DNA of 64,000 bases. Origin: Pelagibacterium montanilacus (GTDB lineage Bacteria > Pseudomonadota > Alphaproteobacteria > Rhizobiales > Devosiaceae). Within the stretch, counting starts at the first letter, position 1; every line of letters starts with the position of its first letter. Shown piece by piece: positions 53,221 to 62,388 of this stretch. A program made the translations under genes and the position numbers. The stretch is taken from positions 1 through 64,000 of the forward strand of contig NZ_RZMX01000017.1 of assembly GCF_003992665.1 (NCBI RefSeq), read 5' to 3'. The notes under the pieces are model-generated. The model was given only the letters and a program-made list of their open reading frames with translations, made no database searches and was not told where the DNA came from.

Positions 53221-53277
53221 TGCCCGTTCCTCCTCTAGTGGGCCGCGCCGCTCTTGGCCACGCCCTGATGTGGCCCC

Positions 53278-54747
53278 TCACCCCTCGACCATCCTCACGG
53301 CCCAGAAATCCTCATTGTGGCCGCCCGGATAGGGATTGAACCTTTCCACGCGCGGGCCCAAAGCAACATAACGCGGCAATTGCCAGAGCGGGACGCTGAT
53401 CGCCTCCTCGTGGACAATCGCCTGAAGCGCGTTGCCCAGGCGCTCCTGCTCGGCGGGCTCCACGGCCTTTTGAAGCTCGGTATAGAGCGCGACGAAGCGC
53501 TCGGCCGCGCGCCCCTGCCAATTGGTGGAGTTTGCCTCCCGGCCCGGGTGGATGGGCCAAAGGTCGGTTTCCGCAGTCATCTCGACGCCGGCATGCCCGT
53601 GGGCATGCAACCCGCCCAGGGTGCCCTCGACCTGCTGGGGCTGGTAGGCGCCGGCCCAGTCCTTGTCGTTGACGGCTGTGACAGCGATCCCGACGGCCTC
53701 GAGATAAGGCACAAGCGCCTCGGCGATCTGTCCGCGGTCCGGCGAAGTGCTCCAATCGATCTCGATGGCAAAGCCGTCACCATAGCCAGCTTCCGCAAGC
53801 AGCGTTCGTGCGCGCCTGACATCGTATCCATAGGGCGTAAGCGCGGGATCGGCATTGGGCGGATTGACGAGGGTAGCGATCGGTCGCCCGGCACCACCGG
53901 TCAGCCGCTCGCACAGCGCATCGACATCGATAGCTAGATTGATGGCCTGCCGGACCCTCCGGTCGGCAAGCGCTGGATGGGCCTTCTGATTGATCTCGAA
54001 GCTCATGCGCGAGGTATCGGGCGCCGACACGACGCGCACGCCCTCGATCGCGGAAAAGGCCTCGACCTGGTCGACCGAGAGTGGGGCGATATCGATCCGT
54101 CCCGCCGCCATTTCGTGCACCAGCGTTTTGGGATCGGTGATCACGCGCATAACCAGACGGTCGAAATTGGGCCGCGCCAACCCGCGCGGGTCGGAAAAGC
54201 CGCCAAAGACCGAGAGGACGAGCCGGTCGCCCTTTTCATAGGAGACGAACCGGAATGGCCCTGCCCCGACGGGCGTCAAGGCAGAGGTCGCAGGGTCAGG
54301 CCCGTAAGCCGATGGCGCGACCGGATATGCGTCGGCCCGCAGCAGCCGGGCCGGCAGGATGGCGATTGGCTCGCTGGTGTGGATGACGCAGGTCAGTTCG
54401 TCCTCGACCTCGACGCGCTCGATCGGCGCGGAATGGAAAAATCGACGCGACGGGAAGTCGGGCTTCTGGATGCGGTCGATCGAGAACTTCAGCGCTTGAG
54501 CATCGAGAGGCTCGCCGTTGTGGAAGGTTAGGCCCGGCCGCAAGCGCACCGCCCAGCTCAGCGGATCGCGCGCCCTCACCTCACTGGCGAGATATGGCCA
54601 GTAGCCCACCTTGCCGTTGCTGCCGTCGAAGTTGAACATCAGGGCGCCGAAGATCGCGAGGGTCGCGGTATGGTCGGCCCATCCCGAGGCCTGGGTCGGC
54701 TCGAGCGAGGTGACGTCGTGCGCCGTTGCATAGACGAGATCAGTCAT
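53278..54747 (-). CDS. Family-5 solute-binding protein homologue without signal peptide
   Basis: 489 residues from ATG 54747, overlapping the upstream stop (ATGA). It begins directly with MTDLVYATAHDVTSLEPTQ, aligning to mature residues VDLVYATPNAVTTLEPTQ of the exported paralogue at 60632-62194; the 26-residue leader is absent. The rest is full length (LTFHNGEPLDAQALKFSIDR, VRQAINLAIDVDALCERLTG, GGLHAHGHAGVEMTAETDLW, YPGGHNEDFWAVRMVEG). Translation is coupled to the amidohydrolase, so the leaderless start looks genuine. A cytoplasmic ligand-binding or sequestering protein is one reading; recent signal loss is another. Confidence 0.88.
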   Translation of the reverse strand: MTDLVYATAHDVTSLEPTQASGWADHTATLAIFGALMFNFDGSNGKVGYWPYLASEVRARDPLSWAVRLRPGLTFHNGEPLDAQALKFSIDRIQKPDFPSRRFFHSAPIERVEVEDELTCVIHTSEPIAILPARLLRADAYPVAPSAYGPDPATSALTPVGAGPFRFVSYEKGDRLVLSVFGGFSDPRGLARPNFDRLVMRVITDPKTLVHEMAAGRIDIAPLSVDQVEAFSAIEGVRVVSAPDTSRMSFEINQKAHPALADRRVRQAINLAIDVDALCERLTGGAGRPIATLVNPPNADPALTPYGYDVRRARTLLAEAGYGDGFAIEIDWSTSPDRGQIAEALVPYLEAVGIAVTAVNDKDWAGAYQPQQVEGTLGGLHAHGHAGVEMTAETDLWPIHPGREANSTNWQGRAAERFVALYTELQKAVEPAEQERLGNALQAIVHEEAISVPLWQLPRYVALGPRVERFNPYPGGHNEDFWAVRMVEG

Positions 54748-55571
54748 CTCGCCCCCGCCGACGCGCCAGCGCTCGCCTCGTCAGCGGGGAGGTCGCCTGC
54801 AATCCGTCGGATATTGTCTCCCAGTATGGCGTTGATTTCGGCCTGCGGCCGGCCCTCCAGCAAGGCCCGGTACATGGCGAGGCGGGCGTGCATGAGAAAG
54901 AACGGCATGTCGCTGCCAAAGCAGACCCGCTCGGCCCCCAGGACGTCGATCGCGGCCATGATCGCGCGCTCGTGGACCGCGCTGCCAATCACCGAAATGT
55001 TGGGATTGGCCTTGGCCGTCTCGATCGAGGACCGGTCCAGGGGCGGGAAAGACGCGCCACCAATGTGGATGAGGATGAACTTGACTTCCGGGAAGCGCCG
55101 GGCGATCCGGCCAAGCCGGTATGGGTGGGTATTTTCGGGAAAATCCCCTCCGATATGGAAGGCGAGCGGTTTTCCAAAGCGTGCGGCGTACTCGATGGCG
55201 GGCATCGCCACCTCTTCGTCGTCGATAACGTAGTCGTCCTGCGCCCCGTTGAACTTTATTCCGAGCAGCCCGTATTCCTCGTAGCAGCGCTTGACCATGT
55301 CCTTGGCATGGTCAAGACCAAGCCGGGGGTTGGCCCAGCCAAAGCCGAGGAACCGTCCTGGATGTGCTTTTACAGCATCGTGGATGGCCCGGTTCTCGGG
55401 GTCGATGTTCTTGTCATAGGGCGGCTTGAGCCAGATCAGCGCCTTGTCCACGCCCGCCTGGTCCATATGGCCAATCAGATCCGAGGCCGTGAGCGCGAGC
55501 CCGTCGAAACGGGACGATGATATGTGGCAGTCGGCGTCGACGATCAGAGCGTCGTTTCCAGATCCGGTCAT
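54744..55571 (-). CDS. Amidohydrolase_2-family TIM-barrel hydrolase
   Basis: 275 residues from ATG 55571. N-terminal ALIVDADCHISSSR (modified DxHxH), then LKPPYDKNIDPENRAIHDAV, GFGWANPRLGLDHAKDMVKR, GIKFNGAQDDYVIDDEEVAM, KPLAFHIGGDFP (His ligand), FILIHIGGASFPPLDRSSIE and VCFGSDMPFF (Asp ligand). Relatives are lactonases, decarboxylases and hydrolases. A Lys-equivalent metal bridge is not expected in this group. Sits between ridA and the leaderless binding protein. Confidence 0.88.
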   Translation of the reverse strand: MTGSGNDALIVDADCHISSSRFDGLALTASDLIGHMDQAGVDKALIWLKPPYDKNIDPENRAIHDAVKAHPGRFLGFGWANPRLGLDHAKDMVKRCYEEYGLLGIKFNGAQDDYVIDDEEVAMPAIEYAARFGKPLAFHIGGDFPENTHPYRLGRIARRFPEVKFILIHIGGASFPPLDRSSIETAKANPNISVIGSAVHERAIMAAIDVLGAERVCFGSDMPFFLMHARLAMYRALLEGRPQAEINAILGDNIRRIAGDLPADEASAGASAGAR

Positions 55572-55596
55572 GACCATCCTCCTTGTTGCTCTGAGT

Positions 55597-56001
55597 TCAT
55601 TGGGTGGGCCCCGATTCCGGCGGCAGCCCGACGATAGCATCGACTTCGGCAAGCAACCCCGGCAGGAGTTGGCACTGGATGACCTTGCGGGCCGGCGGTT
55701 CGGCGGGAAAAAATTCCCCGTAGACGGCGTTGAGTGAGGAATAGTCCTCGATGCGGGTGACATAGACTGTCACCTTGAGCGCGTTCTCGAGGCGTCCGCC
55801 TCCTGCCTCGACGACCGCCCTCAAATTGGTGAGGGCCTGGCGCAGTTGATCGTCGAACCTGTCGGAGACCGGCATGCGGGTTACCGGGTCGAACCCGGCC
55901 TGTCCCCCCGCATAAAGGGTCGACCCGAAGACGACCGCCTGGGAGGCAGGAATGGGCATGACCGGGGCATCCGGGGTCTCGACGATCGAACGTGCGCGCA
56001 T
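55597..56001 (-). CDS. RidA/YjgF-family protein
   Basis: 134 residues from ATG 56001 with AGAGGG upstream; an ATG at 56016 is also possible. AVVFGSTLYAGGQAGFDPVT, LRQALTNLRAVVEAGGGRLE, VYVTRIEDYSSLNAVYGEFF, PARKVIQCQLLPG. The substrate-binding Arg of RidA is present in PPARKVIQ, but the context is less canonical than the 17788 copy, so imine deaminase activity is less certain. Flanked by the cyclase-family and amidohydrolase genes. Confidence 0.9.
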   Translation of the reverse strand: MRARSIVETPDAPVMPIPASQAVVFGSTLYAGGQAGFDPVTRMPVSDRFDDQLRQALTNLRAVVEAGGGRLENALKVTVYVTRIEDYSSLNAVYGEFFPAEPPARKVIQCQLLPGLLAEVDAIVGLPPESGPTQ

Positions 56002-56017
56002 GGAACCCTCTTTCATT

Positions 56018-56704
56018 CTACTGGACCGCGATCAGCCGGATCGGGCAGGAATCGAGGCCAACGATCTTGATCGGGAGCGCGATGGCGGTGAACCGCGGGC
56101 CCTTGAGCGCCTCGAGATTGGTCACGTACTCGATCAGCAGACAATCGTGGGAAAACAAGGCGTCATGGTTAGGGAAGTCGCCATCGGGACCGAAGCGCAC
56201 GAGGTCTTCCATCTCCGCGCAGACCGCAAAGACGCTCATGCCCTGCGAGACCAGCCATTTGACCGCCTCGGTGGAAAAGAACGGGGCGCGCTTTTCCTGG
56301 TTGGTCTTGTCCACGGTGTGGCAGAAGACCATCTCGCCCTTGTTGATGCCGCCCACCTTCTCGGCCGCGGCCTTGACGTGCTCGACCGTAATCTCGTCTT
56401 CGGGCGCCACGTCGCGTAAATCAAGCACGACAGCATCCCCGATCAGCCGTTCGGCCGGGATGTCCGCGCAATCGCGGCCACGTCTGTTCCAGTGATAGGG
56501 CGTTTCCAGATGCGTCCCGATATGGCTGGCGAACTCCACCGTGTGCATGGGGTAGATCTTGTCCGCCTCGGTGACCACGTAGCCGGGGAAGATCTTGGGG
56601 TAGTTCTCGAGCGTCACGTACTCGACGTGCACGTGGCGCTTTTCCGTGCGCGGATCGAGCGTGTGCGAGAGATCGATGACGGATTTGGATTTGAGATCGA
56701 GCAT
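56018..56704 (-). CDS. Cyclase-family (kynurenine formamidase-like) metallohydrolase
   Basis: 228 residues from ATG 56704 with AAAGG upstream. Metal motif EFASHIGTHLETPYHWNRRG (HxGTHxxxPxH), DLSHTLDPRTEKRHVHVEY at the N-terminus, GEMVFCHTVDKTNQEKRAPF and a Glu-rich tail. Family members hydrolyse formamides, cyclic imides or isatin. Sits before ridA and after an aldo/keto reductase; together with the amidohydrolase it suggests ring-opening of an amide- or lactone-containing substrate. Confidence 0.9.
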   Translation of the reverse strand: MLDLKSKSVIDLSHTLDPRTEKRHVHVEYVTLENYPKIFPGYVVTEADKIYPMHTVEFASHIGTHLETPYHWNRRGRDCADIPAERLIGDAVVLDLRDVAPEDEITVEHVKAAAEKVGGINKGEMVFCHTVDKTNQEKRAPFFSTEAVKWLVSQGMSVFAVCAEMEDLVRFGPDGDFPNHDALFSHDCLLIEYVTNLEALKGPRFTAIALPIKIVGLDSCPIRLIAVQ

Positions 56705-56732
56705 TGAATACAACCTTTGACGATTGGAAGGA

Positions 56733-57659
56733 TCAGAACGCGCGTGGAGCGGAAACCCTGTCGATCAGGGCCTGGTCCTGGGCGGAAAGTGACGTTTGGA
56801 GCGCGCCGATATAGTCATCGAGCCGATCAGGCCTCGACGCTCCGGGAATGGTGCAACTGACATCGGAATTGGCGAGAACGAACTGGATCGCGGCCTGAAC
56901 AAGCGTGCGCTCGGGCGTCTCGAGGTCCTTGAGCTCCTCAACCTGCGCGATCTTGCGCTGGTAGGCCTCGCGCTCGGCCCCTTGGTTCCAGCGCTTGCGG
57001 ACCCAGTCTGTGAAGGTCTGATCGGCGGTCAGCCTACCCGAGAGAATGCCCTTGTCGAGGGGACGGCGAATGATCGTCGCGATGCCGTTTTCCCTGCAGT
57101 AGGGAAAGATGTCGGCTTCGGGCTGGCGGTCCAGCATGTTGTAGTCCAACTGGCAGGCGGCGCAGTCACCGTCCCGGTTCATTGCCTTGAGCACGTCTAG
57201 CTTGTTGGTCGAGGCTCCGAAATGGCGGATCTTGCCTTGCTGCTTGAGCCGGGAGAATGCCTCGAGAAAGACATCCACGTCGTCGGGGGGATCGAGGTGA
57301 CATATATAGAGGTCGATCACGTCGGTCTTGAGCCGGCCCAGCGATGCGTCGCAGCACAGCAGAACATGCTCGGGGATAGCATAGGAAAGCGCGTGGCCCG
57401 TTCCCTGAGCGAACTTGCCGACCTTGGTAGACACAAGTACGTCGCTGCGGCTCGCGCCGAGGGCCTTACCTAGCCATTCCTCGGTGTTGTAGCTGTCCGC
57501 GGTGTCAAAGAAATTCATGCCCATATCAAGCGCGTGGTGCACCGTATTGGAGAAGTTGCGCTCTTCCTCGGCGTTCCAGTCCTCGACATGGGTCCCGCAG
57601 CCCAGGCTGATCTCGGTCACATCCCAACCGGTGCGTCCAAAAGGGCGTTTCGCGATCAT
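56733..57659 (-). CDS. Aldo/keto reductase
   Basis: 308 residues. (beta/alpha)8 AKR with the tetrad visible: GMNFFDTADSYNTEEWLGKA (Asp, Tyr), LVSTKVGKF (Lys), VIDLYICHLDPPDDVDVFLE (His). C-terminal cofactor region FVLANSDVSCTIPGASRPDR. NADPH-dependent reduction or oxidation of a sugar-like carbonyl or alcohol. Start overlaps the Kelch gene stop by 4 bp. Confidence 0.93.
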   Translation of the reverse strand: MIAKRPFGRTGWDVTEISLGCGTHVEDWNAEEERNFSNTVHHALDMGMNFFDTADSYNTEEWLGKALGASRSDVLVSTKVGKFAQGTGHALSYAIPEHVLLCCDASLGRLKTDVIDLYICHLDPPDDVDVFLEAFSRLKQQGKIRHFGASTNKLDVLKAMNRDGDCAACQLDYNMLDRQPEADIFPYCRENGIATIIRRPLDKGILSGRLTADQTFTDWVRKRWNQGAEREAYQRKIAQVEELKDLETPERTLVQAAIQFVLANSDVSCTIPGASRPDRLDDYIGALQTSLSAQDQALIDRVSAPRAF

Positions 57660-58669
57660 GGGGCGGTCCTCCGGTTGCGGGGCGTGAATATCTCGACCAC
57701 ATCAGTCTGGTCCCAGGCAGCCTTGGGCCCGCCTCCAATCACGAACAGCCGGTCCTCATCAGACACCACAGCCAAGCCGTGGCGCGGGGTCGGTAGATCG
57801 GGCGCAACGAGCCAGGAATTGGTGTTGCGGTCAAACGCTTCGACTTCCCCGAAGGTCAGCCGGCCAGGGCTGTCGAGTACCTCCCCGCCCGCGACATAGA
57901 ACAGGTCGTCGAGCACGGCGCCATATCCTGCGCCACGCGGCGTGGGCAGGGGCGCGAGCGTGCCCCAACTCATCGAGCCGGGATCGTAGACTTCGTTGGC
58001 GCCGGTATTGACCTGCCCGATCATGAATGTGGCCTCGGGATCCAGCGGATCGGGCCAGCGGCCGCCGACCACGTAAATGCGGCCGTCCATCGCCGCGATC
58101 GCCTGATGCTCACGAAAGCTCGGCATGCCGGGCAGAAAGTCCCAGCGATCGGCGTCGACGTCATAGCGCAGCATGACGCTCGGGTTCGGCCCCTGGCCGC
58201 CAACACTGTAGATGTGACGCCCCATGCGAACCGCGGAGTGCCCCAGCCGGGCAAGGGGCATCGGGCCGAGCCGTTCATACCGGTCGAGCGCCGGGTCGTA
58301 GCAGTAGACGGCTGTCCGGGGCGCGAAATCCCAGTTGGTGACGGCCATCATCTCCTCGACACTGTCACCCGAAATCTCGTTTGTCGCCGAGAGCGATCCG
58401 CCCAGGATGTAGATCTTGTCAGCGACCGCAACGGCCATGGTGTGATCGAGCGGCACGGGCAGCGGACGGATGGGCTGCCATGTCTCGCTTTTGATGTCGA
58501 ACACCTCGGCATTATCGACCGTATAGCCCTTGTGGACACCGCCAAAGCTGTAAATCCTGCCGTCCAGATAGGTTGCGGTTATTTCGCTTCTGGCCTTGGG
58601 CAGTGGAGCGCTGGTTTGCCAGTCTCCCTCAATCCTCGGCAGATGGTCGCGGTTGGGCCGTTCGGTCAT
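57656..58669 (-). CDS. Kelch-repeat protein (NanM-like beta-propeller), cytoplasmic
   Basis: 337 residues without a signal peptide. Six Kelch repeats with GG and later W/Y: RIYSFGGVHKGYTVDNAEVF, KIYILGGSLSATNEISGDSV, HIYSVGGQGPNPSVMLRYDV, RIYVVGGRWPDPLDPEATFM, LFYVAGGEVLDSPGRLTFGE, RLFVIGGGPKAAWDQTDVVE. Kelch propellers in sugar operons include the sialic acid mutarotase NanM. Here a lactonase or mutarotase role on a cluster substrate is inferred. Confidence 0.88.
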   Translation of the reverse strand: MTERPNRDHLPRIEGDWQTSAPLPKARSEITATYLDGRIYSFGGVHKGYTVDNAEVFDIKSETWQPIRPLPVPLDHTMAVAVADKIYILGGSLSATNEISGDSVEEMMAVTNWDFAPRTAVYCYDPALDRYERLGPMPLARLGHSAVRMGRHIYSVGGQGPNPSVMLRYDVDADRWDFLPGMPSFREHQAIAAMDGRIYVVGGRWPDPLDPEATFMIGQVNTGANEVYDPGSMSWGTLAPLPTPRGAGYGAVLDDLFYVAGGEVLDSPGRLTFGEVEAFDRNTNSWLVAPDLPTPRHGLAVVSDEDRLFVIGGGPKAAWDQTDVVEIFTPRNRRTAP

Positions 58670-58685
58670 AAGTCTCTCTCGTTGG

Positions 58686-59645
58686 TCAGTTGTTCTGCTG
58701 GGTGACGTCGAAATAATCGCGCATCCAGTCGCCCAGCAGGTTGAAGGCCAGGACGGTGATAGTGATGGCGAGACCGGGGAAAACCGGCGCCCACATGTTG
58801 AGCAGGAGCGTGTTGCGCGACTCGGCCAGCATGTTGCCCCAGGTGGGAATGTTGGGCGGCACGCCCAGCCCGAAAAAGCTCATCGCCGCCTCGTAGAAGA
58901 TTGCCGTGGACAGCGAGAAGCTCGCGACCACGAGGAGCGGACCGATGGCGTTGGGCAGCACGTGCCGGGCGATGAGGGGGACCGTGCGAACCCCGAGCGC
59001 GCGGGCGGCGTGGAAATATTCCATCCGTTTGATCTTGATGGTTTCGGCACGCGCCACCCGGGCGTAATAAGCCCATTGCACGAGCGCTATCACGAAGATC
59101 AGTTCCACGATGCCGGTTCCCAGCAGGGCCATGGCGATCAGTCCGATGAACATCGCGGGAAAGGCGATCTGCAGGTCCACGAGACGCATGATCAGTGCCT
59201 CCACCCAGCCCCCGAAATACCCGGCGATCAGCCCCAGCACCGTGCCGATGAAGCCGCCGACCACTACGGCCGCGACACCGACGAGCAGCGAGATCCGCGC
59301 GCCGGGGATCATCCGCGAAAGGATGTCGCGGCCCACATTGTCGGTGCCCAGAAGAAATTCGAGCCTGCCGCCTTCTACCCATGCAGGGGGCAGATAGGTG
59401 TGGAGCAGGTTCTGCTGGGAGGGGGGATAAGGCGCGATGGCCGCGCCAAGGATCGCAATGAGCGCCAGGATGCCAATGACGATCAGGCTGAAGAAGGCCA
59501 GCTTGGACCGGTAGAGCGAACGCGCGACATGCATCCAGGTGCGAGAAGGCTTGAGAGACATGTCCTCGCGGTCCACCATCGAGGTGGCGGCACTGGGGGA
59601 ACCGGAAACGGGGGTGTCTTTTCGGGTCATGGGTGCGGTGCTCAT
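58686..59645 (-). CDS. Peptide-type ABC permease (DppC-like), cluster C
   Basis: 319 residues from ATG 59645. OppC_N extension, then helices and LEFLLGTDNVGRDILSRMIP, coupling loop YFHAARALGVRTVPLIARHV, and MSFFGLGVPPNIPTWGNMLA. An open frame continues upstream to 60233, but that part is antiparallel noise over the DppB-like gene. Overlaps the DppB-like stop by one base. Confidence 0.94.
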   Translation of the reverse strand: MSTAPMTRKDTPVSGSPSAATSMVDREDMSLKPSRTWMHVARSLYRSKLAFFSLIVIGILALIAILGAAIAPYPPSQQNLLHTYLPPAWVEGGRLEFLLGTDNVGRDILSRMIPGARISLLVGVAAVVVGGFIGTVLGLIAGYFGGWVEALIMRLVDLQIAFPAMFIGLIAMALLGTGIVELIFVIALVQWAYYARVARAETIKIKRMEYFHAARALGVRTVPLIARHVLPNAIGPLLVVASFSLSTAIFYEAAMSFFGLGVPPNIPTWGNMLAESRNTLLLNMWAPVFPGLAITITVLAFNLLGDWMRDYFDVTQQNN

Positions 59646-60559
59646 CAGCGGCTCACTCGCGGATCGATTACCGCGTAGAGAATGTCTGCGACCAAGTTCA
59701 TCACGACCGCGATCGAGGCGGTGAGTGCAATTGAGCCGGCCACCAGCGAGATATCGAGCTGGCGAATGGCGTTGATCATGAGAAGTCCGAGGCCGGGATA
59801 GTTGAAGATCGTCTCCACGATCATCGACCCGGCAAGGAGCGTGGCGAACTGCATGGCCGATACGGTGGTGAAGGGTATGAGCGCATTGCGAAGGGCGTGC
59901 CTGAACAGCACCGCCATGGGCGCCAGTCCCTTGCCGCGCGCCGTGCGGATGAAGTCCGAACCCAGGACATCGAGGATCGAGCCGCGCATGATGCGAGTGA
60001 GGTAGGCCGTGGGCCAGAGCGCCAGGGTGATGGTTGGCAGAACCATGTGCTGCCAAGTGCCCCTGCCGGATGCCGGCAGCCAGTTCAGCGCCAGCGAAAA
60101 GATGACGATGAGCATGATGGCCACCCAGAAAATGGGTGCCGCCTGCCCGACCAGAGCAACGATGCGCGCGAGGTAATCGGGGAGCTTGTTGCGGTAGGCA
60201 GCGCTGACCACGCCCAGTAGAATCGAGAGGCAAATGGCGAGCACCAATGCGGGGAGCGCGATCTCGATGGACACGACCAGACGCTGGAGCATCAGGGGAA
60301 ACACCTCGGTCCGATACCGGGCCGACATGCCGAAATCGCCTTGCAGGGCATTTGTGAGGAACGAGAAGTACTGAACGTAAAGCGGGCGATCGAGCCCGTA
60401 GAGCTGGCGCACATTCTCTATCGTGGCGCGGTCCGCTTCGGCGCCCACGATGGCTATGACCGGGTCACCGATCACGTACATCAGAAGGAAGGCCGCGGTC
60501 AGCGCCATCAACAGCACGAGGGCTCCCTGAGCCAGGCGATGAATGATGAATGCGTGCAC
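59645..60559 (-). CDS. Peptide-type ABC permease (DppB-like), cluster C
   Basis: 304 residues from GTG 60559 (VHAFIIHRLAQGALVLLMAL); an upstream ATG at 60604 adds 15 polar residues. Helices and coupling loop FIRTARGKGLAPMAVLFRHA; tail ILYAVIDPRVSR. Follows the binding-protein gene by 72 bp. Together with the DppC-like, the D/F-like ATPases and the exported binding protein it forms a complete importer. Confidence 0.93.
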   Translation of the reverse strand: MHAFIIHRLAQGALVLLMALTAAFLLMYVIGDPVIAIVGAEADRATIENVRQLYGLDRPLYVQYFSFLTNALQGDFGMSARYRTEVFPLMLQRLVVSIEIALPALVLAICLSILLGVVSAAYRNKLPDYLARIVALVGQAAPIFWVAIMLIVIFSLALNWLPASGRGTWQHMVLPTITLALWPTAYLTRIMRGSILDVLGSDFIRTARGKGLAPMAVLFRHALRNALIPFTTVSAMQFATLLAGSMIVETIFNYPGLGLLMINAIRQLDISLVAGSIALTASIAVVMNLVADILYAVIDPRVSR

Positions 60560-60631
60560 GATCGACTCCGCAGGTTGAGCCCGGGTGCGCGGGGACGGCG
60601 GCAAACCGCGCCGCCCCCGCGCAACAATTGG

Positions 60632-62194
60632 CTACTCGGCCATCCGGATGGTCCAGAAGTCTTCGTTGTGGCTGCCGGGATAGGGAATGAAATGGCCCAC
60701 CCGGTCAGATACCGCCATGAAGCGCGGCATCTGCCAGAAGGTGACGGCAATCGCCTCTTCATGGATCAGCCGCTGGATCTCGTGACCGATCTCCTCCTGC
60801 TCTGCTGGATTGACCGCATTGCGCAGATCATCATAGAGCTCGACGAACCGATCCTCGGCCTCGCCTTCCCAGTTGGCGGAATTGGTCGCTCGGTCAGGAT
60901 GGAAGGTCCACAGATCGGTCTCCACGGTCATTTCCACACCGCCATGGCCATGGCCGTGCAGTGCAGCAAGCGTGCCCTCGGTTTGGCGCGGGATGTAGAC
61001 CGAACCCCATTCGAGTTCGCGCACCTCGCCGACCTGGATACCCACCTCCTCGAGATAGGGGACGATCGCCTCTGCTATACGCCCGATTTCCGCCGGCGTG
61101 CTCCAGTCGATGTCGAGCTGGAAGCCATCCTCATATCCCGCCTCGGCAAGCAGTTCGCGAGCCCTGTCCGGATCATAGGGGTAAGGTTCGAGGTCGTCGG
61201 GATTGTTGGGTGGGTTGGCGTGGGTGGCGATGCGCTGGCCTTCGCCGCCGGTGAGCGCCTGACGCAGGGACTCCACATCGATGGCGTAGTTGATGGCCTG
61301 GCGCACCCTCTTGTCCGCGAGCGCAGGATGGGCAGCCTGATTGATGATGAACGTGGCCCGTGTGGTATCGGGACCGGCCACCACGCGCAGGTTCTCGGCG
61401 TTCTCGACCACAGGAACCATCTCAGGCGGGATCGGCGCGATATCGACATTGCCCTGAAGAAGTTCGGCCATCAGGGTGGAGGTCTCGGGGATCACCCGCA
61501 GGATGAGCCGATCGTAATTGGGGCGCTCATAGCCCCGCGGATCTTCGAAATCCTCAAAGACCTCGAGAACCAGCCGATCGTCGGGAATATGCTCGACGAA
61601 GCGAAATGGGCCGGCACCGACAGGATCGAAGGCCGTCTCGCTGATGTTCTCAAATGGAGGTTCGTCGGCGTAATGTCCGGGCTCCACGATGTAGCCATCA
61701 GCCCTGAGCAGGCGGGCCGGCATGATTGCGATTGGCTCGGAGGTGTGCACATCGACGGTTAGCTCGTCGATGACCTCCACGCTCTCGATCGGCGCATTGG
61801 ATAGATACCGCCCCGAAGGAAAGTCCGGATGCTGAATGCGGTCGAGCGAGAACTTGACCGCTTCGGCATCCAAGGGCTCGCCATTGTGGAACGTCTGGCC
61901 CTCGCGCAGCGTGATGCGCCATGTGGTGTCGGACGTAGCCTCGACCGATTCCGCGAGATAGGGATAATACCCGACGTCCCCGGTCTGCCCGTCGAAGTTG
62001 AACATCAGGGTGCCGAAGACCGCAAGAGTCGCGGTGTGGTCCGAAAATCCCGAAACCTGTGTCGGTTCGAGTGTGGTCACGGCGTTGGGGGTGGCGTAGA
62101 CGAGATCTACCGTTTCGTCCTGTGCCCAGGCGCCGGACATGGCCAGTGCCGTGCCGAGCGCAGTCGCCGATGCTAGAAGATGTCTTAGAGCCAT
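60632..62194 (-). CDS. Family-5 solute-binding protein (exported), cluster C
   Basis: 520 residues from ATG 62194. Sec signal MALRHLLASATALGTALAMS with cleavage after GAWA. SBP_bac_5 body: TTLEPTQVSGFSDHTATLAV, TLREGQTFHNGEPLDAEAVK, DPVGAGPFRFVEHIPDDRLV, VRQAINYAIDVESLRQALTG, ending YPGSHNEDFWTIRMAE. First gene after a promoter region with a 25-bp dyad, so the receptor heads the operon. Closely related to the leaderless copy at 53278-54747. Confidence 0.95.
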   Translation of the reverse strand: MALRHLLASATALGTALAMSGAWAQDETVDLVYATPNAVTTLEPTQVSGFSDHTATLAVFGTLMFNFDGQTGDVGYYPYLAESVEATSDTTWRITLREGQTFHNGEPLDAEAVKFSLDRIQHPDFPSGRYLSNAPIESVEVIDELTVDVHTSEPIAIMPARLLRADGYIVEPGHYADEPPFENISETAFDPVGAGPFRFVEHIPDDRLVLEVFEDFEDPRGYERPNYDRLILRVIPETSTLMAELLQGNVDIAPIPPEMVPVVENAENLRVVAGPDTTRATFIINQAAHPALADKRVRQAINYAIDVESLRQALTGGEGQRIATHANPPNNPDDLEPYPYDPDRARELLAEAGYEDGFQLDIDWSTPAEIGRIAEAIVPYLEEVGIQVGEVRELEWGSVYIPRQTEGTLAALHGHGHGGVEMTVETDLWTFHPDRATNSANWEGEAEDRFVELYDDLRNAVNPAEQEEIGHEIQRLIHEEAIAVTFWQMPRFMAVSDRVGHFIPYPGSHNEDFWTIRMAE

Positions 62195-62310
62195 GGTCTC
62201 CTCCCTCTGGTCTCTACGAATGTGGCAGCCGCGGGCCCCTCCGGCCCGGTCCCGACTGCCGCCGTTTTCGCGGTAAAGGGCCCCTCCTACCTGACCCGAT
62301 ACCGCAAAAC

Positions 62311-62335
62311 TTATAAGTCATCTGCTGACTGATAA
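62311..62335. promoter_or_regulatory. 25-bp dyad, candidate regulator site of cluster C
   Basis: TTATAAGTCA, TCTGC, TGACTGATAA: arms pair at all but one position (TTAT-N-AGTCA). It lies 117 bp upstream of the binding-protein ATG in the gap after the dehydrogenase gene. A GntR/FadR-type dimer site fits; the regulator at 50342 is the nearest candidate. Confidence 0.6.
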
Positions 62336-62388
62336 CTGTTACATCTCACCCTGGGTCCGTCAAGCCCGTACGTGAAGGCGGGAAGATG

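Noticed and set aside
59646-60233. N-terminal extension making a 515-residue permease
   Set aside because: The extra part lies over the DppB-like gene in another frame; ATG 59645 gives a normal DppC-like start.
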